64,000 nucleotides of DNA from RGIG5612 sp045600845 (GTDB taxonomy: Bacteria > Bacillota > Clostridia > Lachnospirales > Lachnospiraceae), in contig JAZRYR010000053.1 in NCBI GenBank assembly GCA_045600845.1, forward strand, positions 1 through 64,000. Direction: 5' to 3'. Below are positions 59,895 through 64,000 of this stretch, one piece after another. Position 1 is the first letter of the stretch. Each line of letters starts with the position of its first letter. The position numbers and the translations under genes are program-made. The notes beneath the pieces are model-generated. The model made no database searches and had not been told where the DNA came from. It saw only the letters and a list, made by a program, of their open reading frames with translations.

Positions 59895-59921
59895 AACACC
59901 GAATCTAAAGATTCGATGTTT
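59891..59921 (-). terminator. Terminator of tRNA-Leu
   Basis: On the minus strand ACATCGAATC pairs with GATTCGGTGT around TTTA (one G-T or mismatch), followed by TTTTTT. Confidence 0.9.
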
Positions 59922-59925
59922 TCCC

Positions 59926-60005
59926 TGCGGGTAACAGGACTTGAACCTGCACGGTCTCCCACTAGAACCTAAATCTAGCGCGTCTGCCAATTCCGCCATA
60001 CCCGC
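59926..60005 (-). tRNA. tRNA-Leu (anticodon TAG)
   Basis: An 80-nt type II tRNA. Acceptor stem GCGGGTA pairs with TACCCGC, the anticodon stem CTAGA/TCTAG encloses the loop TTTAGGT (anticodon TAG), a short variable arm follows, and the T-loop GGTTCAAGTCC is present. Discriminator base A; CCA not encoded. Confidence 0.95.
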
Positions 60006-60011
60006 GAATGG

Positions 60012-60042
60012 TATCGGCAACTGGCGTGAGAACCGCCAGCTG
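60012..60042 (-). other. Hairpin between the foldase gene and tRNA-Leu
   Basis: GGCAGCTGGCG pairs with CGCCAGTTGCC (one mismatch) 10 nt after the foldase stop, without a T-run. It may be a processing site if the tRNA is transcribed from the upstream gene, since I see no separate tRNA promoter. Confidence 0.5.
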
Positions 60043-60052
60043 CCGGATTTAT

Positions 60053-61444
60053 TTAGTTCGTTGCAGCCTCAGTAGGAACTTCCGATAAAGATTCCACTAA
60101 TACTACGTTTGGTTCCAGAGCTTCCAGTACCAAATTATACTTGTATTCCAGGTTTTCAAAGAGATATAGCCACTCTTCGCCGGAAGCCTCTTTGAATTCT
60201 TCCAGATCATAATACTGATTATATCCACTGCGGCCCAAGTACTCCGCGATACACTGGTTCAAGCCTTCCTCCGTTACTTCCAGCTTCTGTTCCTTAATAA
60301 TTTTATCCAGAATCATCGTAATGTCCATGTAATAATGAGCTTCTTCTTTTGCGTATTCCTCTGCAGAAGCATAGCCCGTTGCCTGAGCATAAGTATCCGG
60401 ATCCAATCCATACATCGTTGCATAGTATTCTAAGGATTTCATGGAATAAGCCATCAGGTCTGCTTCTTTTGCCTCATCGTAAGAAATCACTTTTGCTTTT
60501 CTTTGAAGATCTGCCATCATCGCATCACGCAGATAGAAATGATAAATATAGTCAGCCGCATAAGTTTTCAGTTCTTGTACGGTATTTAACTGTACCGGAA
60601 GAGAGTTGTAGGAATACTTCTGTACAAACTCATCCGTCAGTTCCGGCGTCTTTGTAAGAACTTTCGAATTTATGGTAACTTTAAAATTCACAGCTTTTCC
60701 TGCCAGTTCGGTATTATCATAATCCTCCGGGAAAGTAAGCGGTAAATTGACGGTCGAGCCGATTTCCTTACCGATCAGACCATCTTCAAATCCATCAATA
60801 AACTGACCGGATCCAATAACCAGCTGCTGTCCCTGTGCAGTTCCGCCCTCAAAAGCTACGCCGGTATCCGCAAGGGTCCCTTCATAATCAATATTTAAGG
60901 TATCGCCCAGGGCAACCGTTCCTTCTTTCACTTCTTCCGTGTACTGCTGGGAAGAGAGGAGCTGGGTAATATAGCTTTCCACTGTTTCGTCTGTCACATC
61001 CACATCAGAACGCAATACTTCAATCTGGGAATAATCACCCAACTCAACTTTCGAGCCGGACTTTTTATTTCCGCCAAACCAACCCATCTTAATTCCTACG
61101 AAAGCAAGACAAGCCAGTATCACAACGACTACGATCACACCAACAATAATTGCGGTTTTTGCTGATTTTTCCAGTTTTTTCTTTGGAGCTACCGGTGTTT
61201 CCGGTGCCGCTTCGGTAACCGTCGGTGCTGTTTCGGAAGCAGTTTCTACTACTTCTTCGGCTTTTTCAGCATCAGCTTCTACTACCTCTTCGGTCGTCTC
61301 GGAAACGGTTTCTGCTGCCTCGTCTGCTTTTTCAGCAACAGATTCTACTACCTCTTCGGTCGTCTCGGAAACGGTTTCTGCGACTTCTTCAACATTTTCT
61401 TCTGCTTCTACCAGTCCTTCTGTTTCTTTTTTAATTTCGTCCAT
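60053..61444 (-). CDS. Membrane-anchored trigger-factor-like peptidyl-prolyl isomerase
   Basis: The 463-residue protein has an acidic N-terminal region made of two 22-residue repeats (AETVSETTEEVVE...), a membrane span (about residues 98-120, TAIIVGVIVVVVILACLAFVG), an FKBP-type isomerase domain (about 165-255, with DTLNIDYEGTLADTGVAFEGG and FPEDYDN) and a trigger-factor-like helical C-terminal domain. The ribosome-binding N-domain of trigger factor is absent. The isomerase should lie outside the cell and help fold secreted proteins, like PrsA. Orientation follows from the acidic N-terminus being cytosolic only if positive residues (KKKLEKSAK) stay inside, which they should. Confidence 0.85.
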   Translation of the reverse strand: MDEIKKETEGLVEAEENVEEVAETVSETTEEVVESVAEKADEAAETVSETTEEVVEADAEKAEEVVETASETAPTVTEAAPETPVAPKKKLEKSAKTAIIVGVIVVVVILACLAFVGIKMGWFGGNKKSGSKVELGDYSQIEVLRSDVDVTDETVESYITQLLSSQQYTEEVKEGTVALGDTLNIDYEGTLADTGVAFEGGTAQGQQLVIGSGQFIDGFEDGLIGKEIGSTVNLPLTFPEDYDNTELAGKAVNFKVTINSKVLTKTPELTDEFVQKYSYNSLPVQLNTVQELKTYAADYIYHFYLRDAMMADLQRKAKVISYDEAKEADLMAYSMKSLEYYATMYGLDPDTYAQATGYASAEEYAKEEAHYYMDITMILDKIIKEQKLEVTEEGLNQCIAEYLGRSGYNQYYDLEEFKEASGEEWLYLFENLEYKYNLVLEALEPNVVLVESLSEVPTEAATN

Positions 61445-61547
61445 TATTCAACCTCGCATTTATATTCCTATGTCTTTTCAGCAATCAACCAATTACTTGT
61501 GCATTCTATCACACCGCTTCCATGGTTTAAAGTGAAAAATCCGTGTC

Positions 61548-64000
61548 CTACTCCGTTCGTAAAGCAATAACCGGGTCCTTTTTTGCTGCTTTTCTTGATG
61601 GAATCAGTCCGCCCACAATCGTTATGGCAATGCTGATCAGTATCAGAATGAATCCATTGACAAATGGCAGCTGGGCGCTCAGGCTTTCATTGCCCATAAG
61701 TCCATGGATAATCGAATTTATCGGTATCAGGGCCAAGAGAGAGATTCCTACGCCGATAATTCCCGACAGGCATCCAATAATAAAAGTCTCTGCATTAAAT
61801 ACCTGGGAAATGTTGGCCTTGGAAGCGCCTAATGCCCTCAGGACTCCGATTTCCTTCGTTCTTTCCAGTACGGAAATATTGGTAATTACGCCGATCATAA
61901 TGCAGGATACAAACAGGGAGACCGCAACGAATCCGATCAATACATAAGAAATTGCATCAATGATTGTCGTAACGGATGTCGTCAGTAACGCCACGTAATC
62001 GGTATAAACGATTTTATCTTCTTCTGATTTTCCTTTATTGTAATTATCAATGGATAAAGAGATTCCGTCTTTTCCTTCAAAACTGTCGGTATATAAGCTG
62101 ATGGAAGAAGGGGCATCAAAGCTGATCATTCCGAACGCTTTCATGTTATCCTCATAGCTGGCGCTATCCATAAACTGGTCATAATAACCAGCCAACGTCT
62201 TCTGAGTAGCAGTATTATCCAACCAGTATTGAACAACATCTGCCATATCCTGTTCATCCATGGAAAAATCAAGGTCACCCGCAGCAGAACCCAGATCCAG
62301 GTTGATATCCAGACTGTTTCCAAAGTTGTAATTATAAGCAATGCTGTCCAGATTGATGGATTCCAGCTGCTCAAGCAGTTTTTTCCAGTCAATTCTTGGC
62401 AAGGTCGTCGGTTCCTGCGTCGTTGGTTCTTCGCTGGTCGGCTCTTCACTGGTGGATTCGTCTTCGGAAGAACTCTCTTCCGTAGCCTCTTCCGAAGAAG
62501 TTTCTTCCTCCGCCGTTGTGGTCTCCTCCTCTGCCGTCGGTTCTTTTTCATCTGGTGCCAGGGTCGGAATATCAAAATCAATTTCTCCGGATCCCCAGAC
62601 TTCTTTCACTGCAGTTCCAAATGCCTCCGAAGCGGAACTCAAGGCAGACCGGACAGCCTGATCAAAAGCGGAATAAATTGCCGTTCCTATCGCGGAACTT
62701 AACTGGTCGCCGAAGGCTCCCATCTGGGTAGTCATCATCGCCGACATACCCCCTTCATAGTCCAGCATCATAACGGTAGAGAACAGAGCGGCTTTATCCT
62801 CCGTGCTCTGTTTTTCCATGTATTCCTTTGCTTTCTTGGCTTTTACGCTGTCAGATAAGTCGGTATCTTCGAACTGCTGACCGGTCAGCACATCTGTTTT
62901 CGGATTTTCCATCTGTTTCCGGACAATCTCGCTGGTATTACAGTAATCCGCGATCTTATTGGTCAGCAAGGTCGTATAGCCGACCGAAGTCGGAATATTC
63001 TGGCTGGAAGCATCCTCTTTCAACTTCACCAGGCCTACAATTCTTAAATCGATTCCCTTCTTTACCGCCTCTTCCAGTTTCTTTTCATCAATTCCGATGT
63101 AGCTGAAGGTTCCGTTATCATTTTTCTCATAATAAGCAGCGGCAGGAACCACCGTAAAGGTCTGACTACATAATTTTTCATAAGTATATTTCAGTTCTTC
63201 TGCATCTTCCCCGTCTTTTATTTTTTGCATGGCATCCTTATACTGGCGTTCATTAAGATAACCCAACTGATATAAAGTGCCCGAGAACAAGGTATTATTA
63301 CGGTTCAGGACAAGAACCACTTCGTCATAATCATCCGGCCAGCTTCCATAAACGATATCGTAATTATCTTTTACAACGTCGCTGACAACTTCGCCATCGA
63401 CGCCTGGCAGCATTTCCGAAAAGTTTTCTGCATTATTTGTCTCAGAGCCTCCCATAAGAGAAGACATGTTGCTCATCATCAGGGAACGGGCTTCCATCAT
63501 GTTGCCGAAGATATTACTTTCTTCTTCATACTCACTACTGGTGCTGACATCCGTGTCCACCAGTTTCTTATCCGAATCATGGGTAAAAACTTTAAAATCT
63601 ACATCATAGGAATACACGATTCCGTTTTCACCGAGGTACTGATGGATTTCGCTTTCCGGATTATCCAGATATTTTTTAAAATCGGTTAGATTATTCTCTT
63701 TAAAGCTGGTAGAAACCGCATTATTTATATGCAGATCCGCATAATTTGCATATACTTTGTCTGCATCCCGTTCCACCTTCACCGGTACAATTTCTTCCGA
63801 CACTTCTTCCGAATCGTTGCTCGGAGCTCCGAACATGGAAGCCAGGTCAAAGCTGGTCGAGCTGATGGTAATCGGGTAGCTGGTCATCGTGTCCTTCTGG
63901 ATCTGGTCAATATAAGCATCCACGCCGGTAGACATGGACAGAATCAGGGCGATACCAATGATACCGATGGACCCGGCAAAGGAGGTAAGTATCGTTCTTC
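61548..64000 (-). CDS. ABC transporter permease with large extracellular domain (FtsX/MacB type), partial
   Basis: The C-terminal 800 or so residues of an FtsX-family permease. The frame is open through the window edge and the residues upstream of the first ATG (TILTSFAGSIGIIGIALILS) read as the first transmembrane helix, so the gene continues beyond 64000. A very large outside domain of about 600 residues contains a Glu/Ser/Thr-rich linker (EEETTTAEEETSSEEATEES). Three further helices at the C-terminus include the family motif RTKEIGVLRALGASKANI. Such permeases do not import solutes but drive extracytoplasmic work or export of lipids or peptides. The ATPase is expected outside the window. 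Confidence 0.88.
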   Translation of the reverse strand, partial: RTILTSFAGSIGIIGIALILSMSTGVDAYIDQIQKDTMTSYPITISSTSFDLASMFGAPSNDSEEVSEEIVPVKVERDADKVYANYADLHINNAVSTSFKENNLTDFKKYLDNPESEIHQYLGENGIVYSYDVDFKVFTHDSDKKLVDTDVSTSSEYEEESNIFGNMMEARSLMMSNMSSLMGGSETNNAENFSEMLPGVDGEVVSDVVKDNYDIVYGSWPDDYDEVVLVLNRNNTLFSGTLYQLGYLNERQYKDAMQKIKDGEDAEELKYTYEKLCSQTFTVVPAAAYYEKNDNGTFSYIGIDEKKLEEAVKKGIDLRIVGLVKLKEDASSQNIPTSVGYTTLLTNKIADYCNTSEIVRKQMENPKTDVLTGQQFEDTDLSDSVKAKKAKEYMEKQSTEDKAALFSTVMMLDYEGGMSAMMTTQMGAFGDQLSSAIGTAIYSAFDQAVRSALSSASEAFGTAVKEVWGSGEIDFDIPTLAPDEKEPTAEEETTTAEEETSSEEATEESSSEDESTSEEPTSEEPTTQEPTTLPRIDWKKLLEQLESINLDSIAYNYNFGNSLDINLDLGSAAGDLDFSMDEQDMADVVQYWLDNTATQKTLAGYYDQFMDSASYEDNMKAFGMISFDAPSSISLYTDSFEGKDGISLSIDNYNKGKSEEDKIVYTDYVALLTTSVTTIIDAISYVLIGFVAVSLFVSCIMIGVITNISVLERTKEIGVLRALGASKANISQVFNAETFIIGCLSGIIGVGISLLALIPINSIIHGLMGNESLSAQLPFVNGFILILISIAITIVGGLIPSRKAAKKDPVIALRTE

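Overview
The window is a chromosomal segment of a low-to-moderate GC Gram-positive anaerobe of the class Clostridia, most likely an acetogen. The evidence is a Wood-Ljungdahl carbonyl-branch cluster (cooC-acsD-acsC-acsE-acsB-orf-acsV), Firmicutes-type housekeeping genes (pcrA with yerC, mgtE, rplM-rpsI, pyk, trkAH), strong AGGAGG ribosome binding sites and sigma-A promoters with 17-nt spacers. I cannot place it at genus level. Most genes lie on the minus strand.

Layout. Positions 1-1.9 kb are a degraded accessory edge: an AlbA_2-domain gene broken by an in-frame TAG, a truncated substrate-binding lipoprotein and an unknown membrane protein. Positions 2-13 kb hold housekeeping genes: RlmD, YerC-PcrA, an SPFH/zinc-ribbon/TPM envelope operon, MgtE, a polysaccharide deacetylase and the remnant of a sulfatase-fold gene. 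Positions 13.7-26 kb hold cspA, the acs cluster and, directly upstream, a metal-handling operon (CooT, a CsoR-family sensor, a His-rich protein, a methyltransferase and two membrane proteins). No CODH catalytic subunit gene (acsA) is present. Positions 26-36.9 kb carry Hsp33, a copper ATPase with an apparent internally initiated copper chaperone, a nitroreductase, a repeat-rich 680-bp intergenic region, CrcB, TrkH-TrkA, tRNA-Gly, AzlCD and an F420-ligase-like protein behind a short leader ORF. Positions 36.9-46.7 kb carry a circularly permuted GH3 glucosidase, an ArsB/NhaD-type permease behind a yybP-ykoY (Mn2+) riboswitch, pyruvate kinase, a metal/cobalamin-type ABC importer and rplM-rpsI.

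Positions 46.9-59.8 kb are the most unusual part: one tightly coupled 12-gene minus-strand operon under a near-consensus promoter. It encodes an FkbH-like HAD/glyceryl transferase, two acyl carrier proteins, three MBOAT O-acyltransferases, three SGNH/DHHW-type proteins, a MaoC-like hydratase, a short-chain dehydrogenase and a DltA-like AMP ligase. It has every part type of the dlt (D-alanylation) system, but in triplicate for the membrane and surface steps, and with enzymes that could build and modify the acyl group on the carrier. I read it as an undescribed surface-polymer acylation system. The window ends with tRNA-Leu, a membrane-anchored trigger-factor-like foldase and a partial FtsX-type ABC permease.

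Non-coding structure is rich. A dispersed repeat of about 100 bp occurs three times, each time directly behind a minus-strand intrinsic terminator. There are also a 175-bp MITE-like element, a 34-bp-period tandem array ending in a perfect palindrome, and a long inverted repeat behind the acsB terminator.
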